The notes under the pieces were generated by a model. The model worked only from the letters and a program-made list of their open reading frames with translations, searched no databases and had not been told where the DNA came from. Made by a program: the position numbers and the translations under genes. From assembly GCA_015143295.1 (NCBI GenBank), contig CM026561.1, positions 43,652,875 through 43,716,874 of the forward strand: a DNA stretch of 64,000 bases, in the 5' to 3' direction. Below, piece by piece: positions 27,196-36,811 of the stretch; positions within the stretch are counted from its first letter, which is position 1, and the number at the start of each line of letters is the position of its first letter. Source of the DNA: Tetracentron sinense. Lineage: Eukaryota > Streptophyta > Magnoliopsida > Trochodendrales > Trochodendraceae.

Positions 27196-30100
27196 ATGAA
27201 ATATTAATATATACACATATACATAAATATTAGATATATAATTAGTTTGAAGTTTTCTAACTTTTAAGTTAGTTTTGAGTCTTGACTTTGGATCTTGATT
27301 TTAAAGTTTAAATGCACCACCTATATCTTAGGATAGTGCTTTTAGACTTTAAAAGAAAGTTTTAAAATAGGGTTTAAGAGTTTAAATGATGGTTTTAAAG
27401 AGAGTTTTATTGAGGATTCTAAAATGGGAATTGTTTAACTTACCGCCGCATTCCACTGTAGTGGAATTTGCGGTCCTCATTGGTCCATGACCACTTTTTG
27501 ACATCCATCAATTGTGGTTAAAATTCACCCATCCCTAGGGTTAAGCATTTTAACCTTAGTTTTTTTTAAAAAAACAAAAAATATTAACCTTAATTTTTTG
27601 AAGCTTAACCATAGTTAAAGTCGTAAAGGGGTATTAAAAGGGACACGTGCACACATCATTTGACTACATAGTCAAATGCATGGTGGGTTAATCACTGCCC
27701 CTTTTAAAATAGGGTTTAAAAGAGGTTTCAAAAGAGAGTTTTAAAGGAGATTTTTATATAGGGTTTAAAGAAGATTTGAGAGACTCTTTTAAAATAGTTT
27801 TTTAGAAGAGGTTTTCTATGGACTGCCTAGGCGACCGCTTAGGCGTTCGCCAAGTGACTTCCACCCGCCTAGTGGGGCGCCTAGGCAGACTGCAGTTGAG
27901 GCCCAAAAAGCATAGGCGACCGCATAGGCGCTGCCTTGACTACACTGATCTCATGTAAGATAAGATTTAAGATTTGACTACCCAAAATAATATAATGGGA
28001 TTGAGTCACCGTGACACCTATATCTTATTTCTTGCTTCTCATTTCTTAAGGGTTTTTTGAGCCTCACTTCCCACTTCTTGCTTTCGATAATTCGATTTGG
28101 TTATCATTTTTAATTCTCGCTCTAGTAACTATGTGCTGACATCTTAAGTAACAAGTAAACATAGATAGTTGCAAAATCAAAACAAGAATAGTATATATTA
28201 AGTAATTGGGTGATTGAGCATAATTCATAATTAAAAAAATGAAATAACTAAACCAAAATAAATTATGCATATAATTTATATTTTTTTCCGTCATTATACC
28301 GTTTATTAATATTTTTTGATTTTTTTAATTGAAAATAATAATGATAATAATTATGCTTAATAAATTTAAGTAACTCACAAAAAATAAATTAAATACTTGT
28401 AATTCGTTATATAGTTCTTTTTGAAAATTATTAATTCTAATATATACGTAATTTTCAACTTATAAAAGTATTATTTACAACTGAACTAATTATATAATTT
28501 TTTTAAATTTAAATTAAAAAAAATGATTTTGGTCCAATGATAGATAGGTCAGAACATACATAACATAAAATTTTCACCTAACATCAAGGATTTAAATACG
28601 GGTTTCTGGGTGCGTAAGTCATAACGGTTTCAACTGAAATCATTATGTATCACCATCTGCCGATACCGATACATATTGGATGATACCTATAAACAAGTAA
28701 TTTTTAAAAAACGTATCGGGCAATGTCAATATTTATCACCGAGTCCTACTGATACGTTCGGTCGCTATTTAGAAGTCAATGTTTTTATAACAGGCGTTGA
28801 ACTAGTCTTACACTCTTACCCAACGTTGTTAAATCGTAATCGAAGCGTACAATCGTTTTAGGACCGAATCGATTCAAATCGTAAATCGTAAGATTCAATC
28901 TATTTTTTCAAAAATTGTTTGAAAAATACTAAGAAAACTTAATAAATTAGAAAAAATGGAATAATCAGTTATCCAAAAGATTTCATTCATATCTATTGAT
29001 AAAAGAAAGTAATGAACATTTCATTGCAATTTGCAAACACTATACAAAATGCGAATGAACTCCATAATATAAAACATAACCCCTAATATCATCAACGATA
29101 ATTCAACAAAAGTAAACTTATTTAATCATGTTATATGAAATCAAGGATCAAAAGACTCGTACAATTAAAAAGACTAATAGAATAAACTATCTAGTTCTCC
29201 AGAGTTCAACTCCATCCTCTTTCTTCTTCCGCTTTTCTTCTCATTTCTTTTTTTTTCCCATTTCACAACAGAGAAAAAACCCGAATAGGGGTTTTGGCGT
29301 GTTCCTAACATGGGTTTTTCCGTTTCTTCTCTCTTCTTAAAAGACAAAATACCTTTAGAAAATTGAAAGAATAAAAAAGTTTTTTTTTAAAAAAAACATT
29401 TTTTTTTAGTATCGGTCCATAACAGGGGTTTCACGCTCGAATCGTACGATAAATCGCAAATCGTAATTTGCATTGCAAATCGAATAGAATTACCCAATTA
29501 TGATTTTCACCTTTGATTTGAATCGATTTGCTTGGGATTTGATTCAAATCGTAGGATTTGAATCGCAAATCGCAAGGATTTAACAACCTTGGTCTTACCG
29601 ACACCGATATGTATTGGCCGAGTCCTATCTATAAGTATCGGTTTCCGACGAGTCATATTAAACCTGTAATTTTAATGTCTCAGTGTAAATATTGTATAGG
29701 TCATTGCCGAAATTGAAATGTATTGGTTTCGGCAATCTTTATTTCAATGTCTAACATAGACTACTAATCGTCCCTTTGTAATAAAATTCTAATTTGAAAT
29801 AGAATTTTCTAATTTTTTTATTCAAATAAATATAAAAAGGTCTATTGGCAGAAAATATGAATATTTTCGGCCACTCAATAGTTCGGTTAGAAGCATTTGA
29901 CATACTATGAGTTTATAGGAAATTAACTTAATTTTAATGTAGAAAGTAAATATATATAATATATATACTAAACTCATCTTTAAGAAATTTTCCTCAACAA
30001 AAAGCTTCCCCACAGAATCTCTGCGTTGATCTTTCACCTCATTTGGGTTGATTTTCACATAGGGGACTCATATGACATCTAGTGAAAGGTGGGGAAAGAA

Positions 30101-33100
30101 ATCAAAATCTCAAGTAAAAGTTTCTCCCCACGAAAGGCTTCCCTGTGGGATTCCTGTGTCGATCTTCCCCTCCTTAGGGTTTCTTTTCAACCAAGAGACT
30201 CATATCTAGTGACAGGTGGTGAAACTTCGAAAGAAATCAAAGAAATGAAAATTTCAATATTTACCACTTAACCCAGGTGACTCATAGAGTGAAAGGAGAG
30301 GAAGAAATTGAAACCCTAAGCAAAATCTTAAAATCCTTGGAACTGTGGAAATGTAGTTTCAATAGTTTGTCGAAGCTTTGCCACTTTTATAATTGAAGTT
30401 AGGTCAAAATCTCATGAGGTTTTACGGATTATGTAATAATTCGCAAAATACTGGGAATTATTGCAAAAATTTGACAATTTCTTATAAAATAATTAATATC
30501 CTACATGAAATCTATGCTGAGCTCCGTATAAAAAAAAAACTTGGTTGAATTATTGATAATTCGCATGAGGTTTCAAACACTGACAATAATCATTAGGGAT
30601 CTGTCAATTGTTTTGAATACACACATTTCTTGAGATTGAGACCTAATTTACTCGTCAGCTCAAATATTGCTTTCTATTTGTGTGAAAGAGCCTGACCGTT
30701 CTCAGAAAATTGCAAGGGAATTCCAGTGGGAATGGGAACAGTAAGGGAGTCATTTTTGATCCACAACTTTGCCGAAGTCCATATTAAAGCCTTAAACCGT
30801 TCCGAGAAGCTTGGACTCAGCATTAATCGCCGGAAAGGTTTATGATTAGTGAGGCAAGAATTAACTCTTCTTATCCATTTGATTCTACCTCCTCAAACCG
30901 GGATGTAAACAGAAGCATTTCTTTGACCTTTCCTTGTTGCTTCAACTGCAACTGAAATTGCTTTAGCATATTGGAGATGCTTTGCAGTTTTTGCACCTAG
31001 CACTTGCTCTCTTAGGAGAGAAACTCCTACATTATCCAGAGATTACTACCCTATCCACTTAAGCAAGCTTACAATGCAGCGTGGTTGGAGATTTCAGCAT
31101 CAGCAGGAATATTTTAATAACATTTATTATTTGTAATAAACATGAACCAGTAGGAGTATTTCCCACCTATTCATTTGCTCTTTTGGGATGAGAGAGTCCT
31201 ACATGAGCCAATCCAATCAATAGATGTCTGCATGATGGGACTCCACTGAAACAAGCTTGCAGCATAGCTTGCTTGGAAATTTCAGCACCATCATAAATAC
31301 TTTTAAAAGCATCCATTGGTTGTGACCACTGACCAGAAAATACTGTTACATGCTTTAATCCCTATTGTGCTACATCGTATAGTGGAGGATGGAAGAGTGA
31401 CGTGCCTGAGGCTTGCCAATATTTTTTCATTTTACTGCAGCAGGAGTGCCAAAGATCAGTGGAAGAAGTAGAAACCAATTGTCAACAAATACATTTAGCA
31501 TTTTAAATGAATAAAGGGTACTTGTTTTGGCATTTCGGAATATATGGAAGGATGTCTATTTGCCCTTACAAAATTCAAAAAGTCGTAGGACTGATATGAT
31601 CATATGGTTTTAGAATATAGTCATCAGTAATACCTTACCTTTCAAAGATGGAAGAATGAAAAGAACTCCTCTGAACACTGGATCTCAATTCCGACTAAAA
31701 AGATAATGATTGATGGTTCATTGGAATGCAAATAGTAGAATTATAGCATGTAGGAGTAGGAAAGCCCTGTGATCCCACAGGCCACAGCTGACATCTCAAC
31801 TACTAATATCGGTGTCAGAGTGGCCTTAGATTACCGAACACTCCATGTCCTTCACATGGACAATAGAGAGTGAGGTTAATGACTGATTGGGACTTTCTGA
31901 TGGATAGATTCGCCAGATTAATAATAATTCATAAGCACGTGAAATTATTCAAACTACTGATTTGCCCAATTTGGTTTCCAAAATCATAATTTACGTTGAT
32001 GTGTGGTCCCTTAGTCTGTGTACTTATGTGAGATGGTGGTTTTAGTAGTTGCATGGACCATTTTTCCCCCATATTGAAGCATATTTGAGAAAATAGTGAA
32101 CCTTTGCTATGATGCTTATTATATACTGTAAGAGGGAGTTTGGTAACTCTAAACTAAATAGATAGAGCTTATTTGGACTTTAGATTGTTTAGTTGAAGTT
32201 TAATTGGATGTCTATATCTTTTTGAAGTAGAGGTTTCACTTCTAAAGAATAAAGTAGCTCATGTCTTCTTATTACTTTAGAGGTAAAACCTCTACTTTAA
32301 AATGATTTAAAAATCCAATTAAACTTTCACTTACCAATTAAGCTCAATTTTCAAATTAGCTCTACTTATTTAATTTAGACTTAAGAGTTACCAAACTCCC
32401 CTAAGAGAAAATGGTGGCTTTCATGGATGATGATCAAAACCTAATTTTAGCTTCAGCTGTAAAGCCAATCTCAAGCAAGTAGGGTATTGTGCAATCAGAG
32501 AAGGGCGTGTTTGTTTTTTTACTATTTATGAATTGTCTTGGAAAGGTTCGCTCTACAATTCAGACACCTCAGTGTAAGCTACTTGATATAGGACCAAATG
32601 ATGTTCTGGTTTGAAGGGTTTATGGAATGTAATTTAATGGCAAACTGGTGTAACCCTGATAAATCCGTTCTATCCTGAATGTTTTTGGAAAAAAAGAACA
32701 AATAAAAAAGAAAGAAATAAAAGACATATATTGCTCACAATGTAGGGCATATATATAATATTGGCTACTCTGTACTATTTTTTAAGAGAAGTCGCGAAAT
32801 ATAATTTTTGTAATACATCTGTCAAATAATGTCAGTAAACTATGTATTAAGGTGTTGTGATTGGCTCCCAAAGGCGATCCCAGCTCTACGTTGCCTTCGC
32901 GGCAGCGGAGCATGGTATGGATATCTATACGTTGGATATGTTTGCGGAGCCAATTTTGAAGTTTCTGGACAACAAAGCTTACTTCTTAGAGAAGTTCTAA
33001 CGGGGGCATTCCCTTGCTGATGTTTGTTGAGAACTGTCCTTTGTCAAGGCAGACATGGATGTTTTCCTGGAGGGGCCAATAGTCTCACAAAATTTGTATA

Positions 33101-35164
33101 CATGATCATTTCTCAATTTGTTTCAAGTCTAATTGCATGTGCTGTAATTTTGTTATAATAATTTCCTCAATTCGTTTTCTGCGCTGTCCTGTTATTCAAT
33201 GCTTTCGCAAATAGTCCGTTGTGTTGGCTACCATTCATTTAAACCATCCATAGCTTTTGTTGGTTCTTCCTTGGGGTAAAAATCCAGTGTTGTTTGGCAG
33301 GTTGTTCCTGCCTGGTTAGGCTGCTTGCCCATCAAAGGTGATTTAATTGAGGCTAAGGTTGTGCATGACCAGCTTTGTTCAATGGTGGAAAGGTAGGGTC
33401 TTGTTCTGTTATCATATGGGGCACATTTTACTAGAACCTTCAAGATCTATTCTTGTTCCAGTCTTGTTTCACCTTTCACATTGTCTGGTTTATTTATGCT
33501 ACTGTATACTTTTAACTATATATTGAAAATCAATTTGCATCTCGTGATTTATATGCAGGTCTGATAGGGAACTTTTGGGCCCCAACAATCAATATCTTCC
33601 TAAAATTGTTTCAGTCTTCGCTGAGGTAAATTCTCTTTTCGTGAGTTCATATTGTCCTGCCTCTTAATTGTTACAATTAGTCCCTAAGATGTTGCCGAAC
33701 AGAGCTGTTTAGGTCATCTATAACATGCATATCTTGGTATTTAAGCTATTGTTCTTGATGTGTATTTTGTTCTGAAGTTTGAGCATTACGCCTTCCTCAA
33801 ATATGCCATCAGATTATTTGTTTTTAAAGGGGTTTACAAGGTCTGGAAGATCTCCCCAGAATGTGTATTGAAAGAAGTGCCATGGCAAAACAGAAAAACA
33901 AGCAGCTAAACAACACATAATGTAATCCTTGTTTTGCTATTTGAATTGAGACTCTTTTGTCAATAAGTTGCAAAATCCTTGTTATTGTGCAATTATGTTG
34001 CTTCAAATATTGATTTTAGGATTTGATTTGTACGGTTAGTAATGGTGACTGGTCTACTGCTTGCCACGTCAGTGAGGGATATTTTTAGTCTCCGAAACTC
34101 AATCTCAGGCCACCCTCATGAGAGGGGCACACCTTGCCATCCGAGCTAGAGGTGGCAGGTGAATTAGAATAGCTCAAATGGGCCATTTCATAATTGCCAA
34201 TTGATTAATTGCAACCGCTAAGAGTTACAACAATTCAGGGACCATTACCGTTGCTCAACCTTCACCTGCAAAACATATCATATACCAAGTGTTGGTGGTA
34301 TCAATTAGTTTAAATACTCTGCACTAGGTATATAGCTCTGAGGTCGTTCTGAGTCAAATTCACCGTATGTATGCCGTGGTCCGAACATGCATCTTATTGC
34401 ACTCAGACATCTATAACTTAACGAACATGTGGTGAGGCTTTTACTTGAAATCTTCTGTGGAAGATTTCGAATATTGTCTGGCTAACATGATACAACGCAT
34501 AAATATACCACCCATTGCAAATTATAGTATTACATACCACTATAGTAATGTGGATTTACTACATACCATCTTTAATATAATGTTAGTATGGTTCCCACCA
34601 TGCATAAAATGTACAAAGACGCTGCATATTGTAACATGTGGCAACCAATATCACTAAAATTTTCTTTGATTTGGATCATTTACTTCCTATACTTATTTTC
34701 CGAGTTTTAGTATTTTTCTCAAAAGTTTTGTTTCCTCGATTTAAGTCCGGAAAGGGCATTGTTATTCCTTTTACTTTGGAAGTAACATTTTAACTTTTAA
34801 TTTATGGTTTAAAGGGGTTTCACTTGTTACACGGACTGGTTTTTTATCCTTTTTTTCATAGTTTAATGTGATTTTTCACATTACATAGTTGTCTTAAATA
34901 TGTTCTTTGAAATTGTGCGTTGATGTATAGATTTATGTGCTTACACTCGTTTTGTGAACTCAACATTCTTTTATTTTTGGGAATATATCAATGGTGTAGG
35001 TTCTGTGTGGGGGCAAGGATTTGGCAACAGAGCAAACTACCAGCCGAATGATTAGTTTGTTGAGGCAGCTTCAGCAGACCTTACCGCCCTCTACCCTGGC
35101 ATCGACCTGGTCTTCCTTGCAGCCACAGCAGCAACTGGCATTGCAATCCATCCTCTCATCTTAA
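1689..35164 (+). CDS. KETCH1: Importin-5-type karyopherin beta (20 exons)
   Basis: HEAT-repeat nuclear import receptor of the importin-5/RanBP5 family. The Arabidopsis relative KETCH1 imports HYL1 and ribosomal proteins. Exons: 1689-2918, 3116-3319, 8733-8837, 9050-9115, 9196-9360, 9631-9705, 9804-9958, 13088-13223, 13308-13377, 13486-13613, 13738-13794, 14599-14784, 14937-15029, 22851-22936, 23028-23094, 23181-23247, 23330-23466, 33301-33392, 33559-33625, 35000-35164. They join in frame to 1116 codons plus TAA, all with GT-AG introns and no internal stop. The protein has HEAT repeats throughout, acidic loops near residues 331-351 and 654-667, a charged segment near 826-857, and ends [12 protein letters not shown]. 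The start is the first ATG after a telo-box and matches the family N-terminus. Introns 2, 7, 13 and 17 (5.4, 3.1, 7.8 and 9.8 kb) are filled with transposons, yet coding is intact. Gene identity is very secure; the name follows Arabidopsis. Confidence 0.95.
5726..8400 (-). pseudogene. Degenerate hAT transposase (DUF659/hATC type)
   Basis: Read on the minus strand, fragments in the order of a plant hAT transposase appear in shifting frames with stops. Near 8330-8100 there is [17 protein letters not shown] and [15 protein letters not shown]. Near 8084-7900 there is [20 protein letters not shown]. Near 7890 there is [15 protein letters not shown]. Near 7642-7480 there is [18 protein letters not shown]. 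Near 7350-7180 there is a relic of the YYLNPQ...[11 protein letters not shown] stretch. Near 7030-6930 there is the dimerisation region DWWARF...CERN. Frameshifts make it non-functional. The left end at 5726 carries TAGTGTTTTTAAATGC followed by GTGAGG words, matching the MITEs at 10971 and 19716. The right end is not recognisable. Order of domains makes the family call firm; exact limits are approximate. Confidence 0.8.
6174..6374 (-). mobile_element. tRNA-like SINE, family 1, copy B
   Basis: Flanked by a perfect 11-bp target-site duplication AACCAAATTAA at 6163-6173 and 6375-6385. On the minus strand it starts with the box-A-like TCCTAGTGGTAG, has a box-B-like region near TTTCATGATCAAATCC, and ends in poly-A (poly-T at 6174-6180). 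It is nested within the hAT relic and is therefore younger. Confidence 0.82.
8882..8929. repeat. (AC)n-rich microsatellite in intron 3
   Basis: Two CA/AC runs are separated by a GA/GC interruption. They lie inside KETCH1 intron 3 (8838-9049), about 45 bp after the splice donor. Confidence 0.7.
10519..10880 (+). pseudogene. LINE reverse-transcriptase 3' fragment, degenerate
   Basis: Translation gives [11 protein letters not shown], then IGDKIRKS, then [16 protein letters not shown] and TLDRKIF, separated by stops and frame changes. These follow the order of the conserved C-terminal tail of plant non-LTR (LINE) polymerase ORFs (RWMxGxTR ... EDKxRExRLRWFGH ... GRGRPK). It is a dead fragment inside a KETCH1 intron. 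The family call rests on motif order recalled from that family. Confidence 0.62.
10971..11534. mobile_element. hAT MITE, GAGGC family, copy 1
   Basis: The terminal repeats are TAGTGTTTTAAAA on the left and, reverse-complemented, TAATGTTTTAAAA on the right. The 8-bp target-site duplication GTCACACC is perfect at 10963-10970 and 11535-11542, which is the hAT signature. The subterminal regions are packed with GAGGC/GCCTC words, several as the palindrome GAGGCTTAAGCCTC. It has no coding capacity. Confidence 0.87.
12401..12466. repeat. 33-bp tandem duplication
   Basis: Two adjacent units start with GCAGCTTTAATTCTATAAGA at 12401 and 12434 and differ at one or two bases. Confidence 0.8.
13795..14598 (+). 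other. KETCH1 intron 11 (804 bp), nothing recognised
   Basis: AT-rich intron sequence with a normal donor and a pyrimidine-rich acceptor. I see no repeat ends or coding relic. Confidence 0.55.
16080..16500 (+). pseudogene. Retroelement RNase H-domain relic
   Basis: The forward strand encodes [11 protein letters not shown] and then, in another frame, [19 protein letters not shown]. Near 16410 it encodes [10 protein letters not shown]. These match, in order, the conserved blocks of plant LINE-type RNase H domains (GNPGxAGxGG, KAExxAxxxA, and the late xADxLAKxG block). Frame changes and stops show it is dead. The minus-strand open frame here (15943-16272) is only its shadow. Confidence 0.6.
17991..18358. 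mobile_element. Tourist-like (PIF/Harbinger) MITE
   Basis: The ends are GAGCATTCCTA on the left and its inverse TAGGAATGCTC on the right, flanked on both sides by TTA (17988-17990 and 18359-18361). A TTA target duplication and a GAGCAT... terminus are typical of PIF/Harbinger MITEs. The interior repeats GGTGAG/CTCACC words. Length 368 bp, no coding capacity. Confidence 0.85.
18735..19192. mobile_element. hAT MITE rich in GACTCGA words
   Basis: A perfect 8-bp target-site duplication CTTATTTC flanks it (18727-18734, 19193-19200). The terminal repeats are CATGGTTCAAAAAC and, from the right end, CATAGTTCGAAAACTCG. Both subterminal zones are arrays of ACTCG/CGAGT words. Length 458 bp, no coding capacity. 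Confidence 0.9.
19716..20221. mobile_element. hAT MITE, GAGGC family, copy 2
   Basis: The terminal repeats are CAATGTTTTAAAACG and, from the right end, CAGTATTTTAAAAAGC. The flanks are CAAAATGC (19708-19715) and TAAAATGC (20222-20229), 7 of 8 matching. It is in opposite orientation to the copy at 10971 and contains the same GAGGC/GCCTC subterminal words. Confidence 0.82.
20568..20717. repeat. Fold-back inverted repeat
   Basis: The left arm carries GCTAGCCC, GGCATTCCCTAGTCAGCC and AAAAACCAACACCT. The right arm carries the complements, with TGTTGGTTTTTTGGCTG present twice. The unit would fold into a long hairpin. It resembles a small fold-back MITE; the target duplication is unclear. Confidence 0.7.
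20887..21080. mobile_element. CATAGTT-family hAT MITE, partial copy
   Basis: Starts CATAGTTACCATGGTGAG and continues with AGAAGTGAAGCGAG, TTACATGAGATAGGTATG and ACTTGCTTAAGG. These blocks also occur, inverted, in the element at 26101-26539 and in the pieces around 27000 and 28000. The right end is not defined. Confidence 0.6.
21944..22572. mobile_element. hAT MITE with CAGGGGCGGAGCCAGG ends
   Basis: A perfect 16-bp terminal inverted repeat CAGGGGCGGAGCCAGG lies at both ends. The 8-bp target duplication ATTAGATA is at 21936-21943 and 22573-22580. The interior repeats runs of CCCCCCAATTTTTT. A second hairpin element (about 22158-22425) is nested inside. No transposase remains. Confidence 0.92.
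22158..22425. repeat. Hairpin repeat (GTGTCCC family), nested copy
   Basis: The left arm contains GTCCCTATTGACACCCC and GGTTAAAATTCACCC. The right arm contains the inverse GGGTGAATCTTAACCAC and TAATAGGGACAC. It lies inside the hAT MITE 21944-22572 and belongs to the same family as the copies at 27490, 45076 and the 50-57 kb array. Confidence 0.75.
23933..23959. repeat. (CT)n microsatellite
   Basis: An uninterrupted CT run of about 13 units lies inside KETCH1 intron 17. Confidence 0.9.
24170..24208. repeat. (CT)n(AT)n microsatellite
   Basis: A CT run passes directly into an AT run within KETCH1 intron 17. Confidence 0.9.
25118..25148. repeat. (AC)n microsatellite
   Basis: About 15 uninterrupted CA units in KETCH1 intron 17. 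Confidence 0.9.
25577..26001. mobile_element. CATAGTTA-type MITE with a truncated copy beside it
   Basis: A fuller copy runs from CATAGTTATCAAGTAGG (25722) to TTATTACTATG (26001). Its interior AAGATTACTAATTATGAAAA and the following AATTCGTGA words match the element at 61944. A 5' fragment of a related copy (CATAGTAACAAAATTTGGG, from 25577) lies directly to its left. No clean target duplication is seen. Confidence 0.6.
26101..26539. mobile_element. CATAGTT-family hAT MITE
   Basis: A perfect 8-bp target duplication GTTAAAAC lies at 26093-26100 and 26540-26547. The ends are CATAGTTGTAAGGAAGC and, from the right, CCTAGTTACCAGAACGAG. The left subterminal zone repeats AAGCTCGCTTCC, the right repeats CTTCTCGCTTTCG. 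Length 439 bp, no coding capacity. Confidence 0.85.
27155..27193. repeat. (AT)n microsatellite
   Basis: A long TA run inside the TAGGCG hAT MITE. Confidence 0.88.
27490..27665. repeat. Hairpin repeat (GTGTCCC family)
   Basis: It contains ATTGTGGTTAAAATTCACCC, CCTAGGGTTAAGC, a central A/T tract and the returning arm TTAACCATAGTTAAAG followed by TTAAAAGGGACACGTG. It is nested inside the hAT MITE 27077-27947. Confidence 0.72.
28821..29591. mobile_element. hAT MITE rich in AAATCG words
   Basis: The ends are CAACGTTGTTAAATC and, from the right, CAAGGTTGTTAAATCC. The flanks are CTCTTACC (28813-28820) and GTCTTACC (29592-29599), 7 of 8 matching. The subterminal zones repeat AAATCG/CGATTT many times. 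It interrupts an older element with GTATCGG/CCGATAC words (about 28640-28812 and 29592-29760). Confidence 0.85.
29985..30255. repeat. Imperfect ~130-bp tandem duplication
   Basis: Two adjacent diverged units share the order TTTC..CCCCAC, TCTCTGCGTTGATC or TCCTGTGTCGATC, GGGTT..TTTTC, GACTCATAT..CTAGTGA and AAGAAATCAAA. The second starts near 30117. Confidence 0.6.
31000..31330. repeat. Imperfect ~170-bp direct duplication
   Basis: Shared blocks in the same order in both halves include TTTGCTCTTTTGGGATGAGAGA against TTGCTCTCTTAGGAGAGAAA, CTCCTACAT or TCCTACATGAG, ACAAGCTTGCAG or GCAAGCTTACAATG, and GAAATTTCAGCA or GAGATTTCAGCA. It is old and diverged. Confidence 0.5.
32134..32401. mobile_element. 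Fold-back MITE with GGGAGTTTGGTAACTC ends
   Basis: The left end GGGAGTTTGGTAACTCT is mirrored by AGAGTTACCAAACTCCC at the right. Long stretches of both halves are complementary, including the GTAGAGGTTTCACTTC and AGGTAAAACCTCTAC blocks. TAAGA flanks both sides (32129-32133, 32402-32406). Superfamily uncertain. Confidence 0.78.
33626..34999 (+). other. KETCH1 intron 19 (1.4 kb), nothing recognised
   Basis: AT-rich intron before the last exon. No element ends or coding relic seen. Confidence 0.5.
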
Positions 35165-36749
35165 TTCCCTCTGCTTTGCTGGGCATCTCCTTTTTCCTCC
35201 TTGAGAATGCGCTGTCTGGTCAGTTTGTGTCTATTATATGTTTGTTACCCATTTTTTCAATATAATCCATTATTTCTTTTGTCATGGATTTTTCCGGCAA
35301 TGCGATGGCAACATGTCATGTTGTTTGGTTAGTTGAGGGTAAAAAGTTCGTGCGGTTGAAATAAGTTTTTGTTGTAGAATCTGTATATTACAAGTGTTAT
35401 TCATAGTCCTGCTGGGTGCTGGCAAGAAGAAAAAAAAAGAATAGATGGGAAGTTGTGGCTTTGCTGAGGGTCCTACTTGGTTGGTGCGTGAGGTTGAGGA
35501 TTGTCTGGGAGGAGGCTATTCATGTAACAGTTTTGATGCTTTGCTTTTTTTTTTTCCCCCTGATTGTGAGAAACCTTTAATATATATATGTTTCCTCCCT
35601 ACATCTATCATTTTTATTGGTTTGTTCAGAATCCTTTATTTATTTTCTCAGCATCTGCATTTGTTCTGTTATGCAATCAAAATACTCATTCCTTGTGAAC
35701 TCTTGATCCCATTCCCATTGTACCGATGAATCAGTGCTCATTTTGCTGCACATATATTGTCCTTCCCATGTGGTATTTTAGTGAATGAACACGCACTCGG
35801 TAATAGCCTCTTTTAGTTAGTTTGTTAAGGAACATTACACATCTTTAATAGGGTTAATTGACCTATAGTATAAAAGCATAGTCCCACAACCTGCAAGCAT
35901 GCTTTACTCGAACTCAGATGACTTTCCAATCATGGTTCCAAAACTAAACTCATAAGCCTCCGTGATCTAGTGGACTTGTTCTAATCACAGTTTAACCAGG
36001 GTCATTGAACAAATCTCCGTAATTGGCACATTTGTTGAATTACTTCCATGATTAGTAAGAACTGTTGGGAAATATAATTGTCATGATTTTTAAACTGCCA
36101 GGAGAGCTCTCTTGAGGTGAGATTGAGGGCCGTGTGTGAGTGTGAGTGTGGTGTGCAAGTGTGTGTGTGTTGGGGTTAGTATATTATAAAAAAAAATAAA
36201 AAACTTGAGAGCTCTCTGTCCCAAGACCAAGAGGCAAGTTGTGTCTGAGGTACTGTGGTGAACAATGTAAGCATCTAGTTAGACAATTTGGGTATTAAAA
36301 AATTTGGTTATGGTTCCTCAGCAAAAGCTTCCATCTATTGGAGGAGCCTAAATCAATAGGTTAAGTGGACACTTTGTTCTCATAATCACATATACAGCGC
36401 TGCGACTTTCACAGCCCCACAAAGAAAATAGAAGAAGAAACCCTTACAGAGGGTTCTTGCTCAGGAATAGGCCTGACTTGGACAAAATTATGGACATACA
36501 AGAGTTAAAAGATGGAGAAACTCTCATTTTAAGGTCAATACTCAAAATAATTATACAGAAATTGTCTCAAAGTTATACCAAAAAGAGGTATCTTTTCAAT
36601 TCACACCCACCCTGCACCATGAGATCATTCGAATAATAAATAATAACATTTAGCCCCCCATTGTATACGCAGACCAACAAGAATGAAGAACCATTCCCAA
36701 TAAATATATATATATATATATATAAACAGTAAATTTGGTTGGTGATGTA

Positions 36750-36811
36750 AGGACAGGATCTAATCTATAAGATATTCTTAAGGACAGGATCTAATCTATA
36801 AGATATTCTTC
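36750..36811. repeat. 31-bp tandem duplication
   Basis: Two adjacent units starting AGGACAGGATCTAATC at 36750 and 36781, nearly identical. Confidence 0.88.

Larger units (their letters stand above)
27077..27947. mobile_element. hAT MITE rich in TAGGCG words
   Basis: A perfect 15-bp terminal repeat CAGTGTAGTCAAGGC and a perfect 8-bp target duplication ATCTCATG (27069-27076, 27948-27955) define it. Both subterminal zones are arrays of TAGGCG/CGCCTA. A hairpin repeat (about 27490-27665) is nested inside, and an (AT)n run lies at 27155-27193. The whole element sits within another CATAGTT-family copy (pieces about 26978-27068 and 27956-28133). Confidence 0.92.
23467..33300 (+). other. KETCH1 intron 17 (9.8 kb)
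   Basis: The largest intron. It holds (CT)n, (AT)n and (AC)n microsatellites, CATAGTT-family MITEs (25577-26001, 26101-26539, about 26978-28133), hAT MITEs at 27077-27947 and 28821-29591, two imperfect duplications (29985-30255, 31000-31330) and a fold-back MITE (32134-32401). Between 30300 and 33300 the base composition is less AT-rich, but I find no convincing exon. Confidence 0.65.

Noticed and set aside
32860-33000. Open stretch giving [20 protein letters not shown], protein-like in appearance
   Set aside because: Only about 50 codons, a stop immediately upstream, no ATG and no family recognised. Such an open run is expected by chance; KETCH1 exons join correctly without it.
35445-35729. 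94-codon open frame after KETCH1
   Set aside because: Low-complexity hydrophobic translation of AT-rich DNA; no support as a gene.
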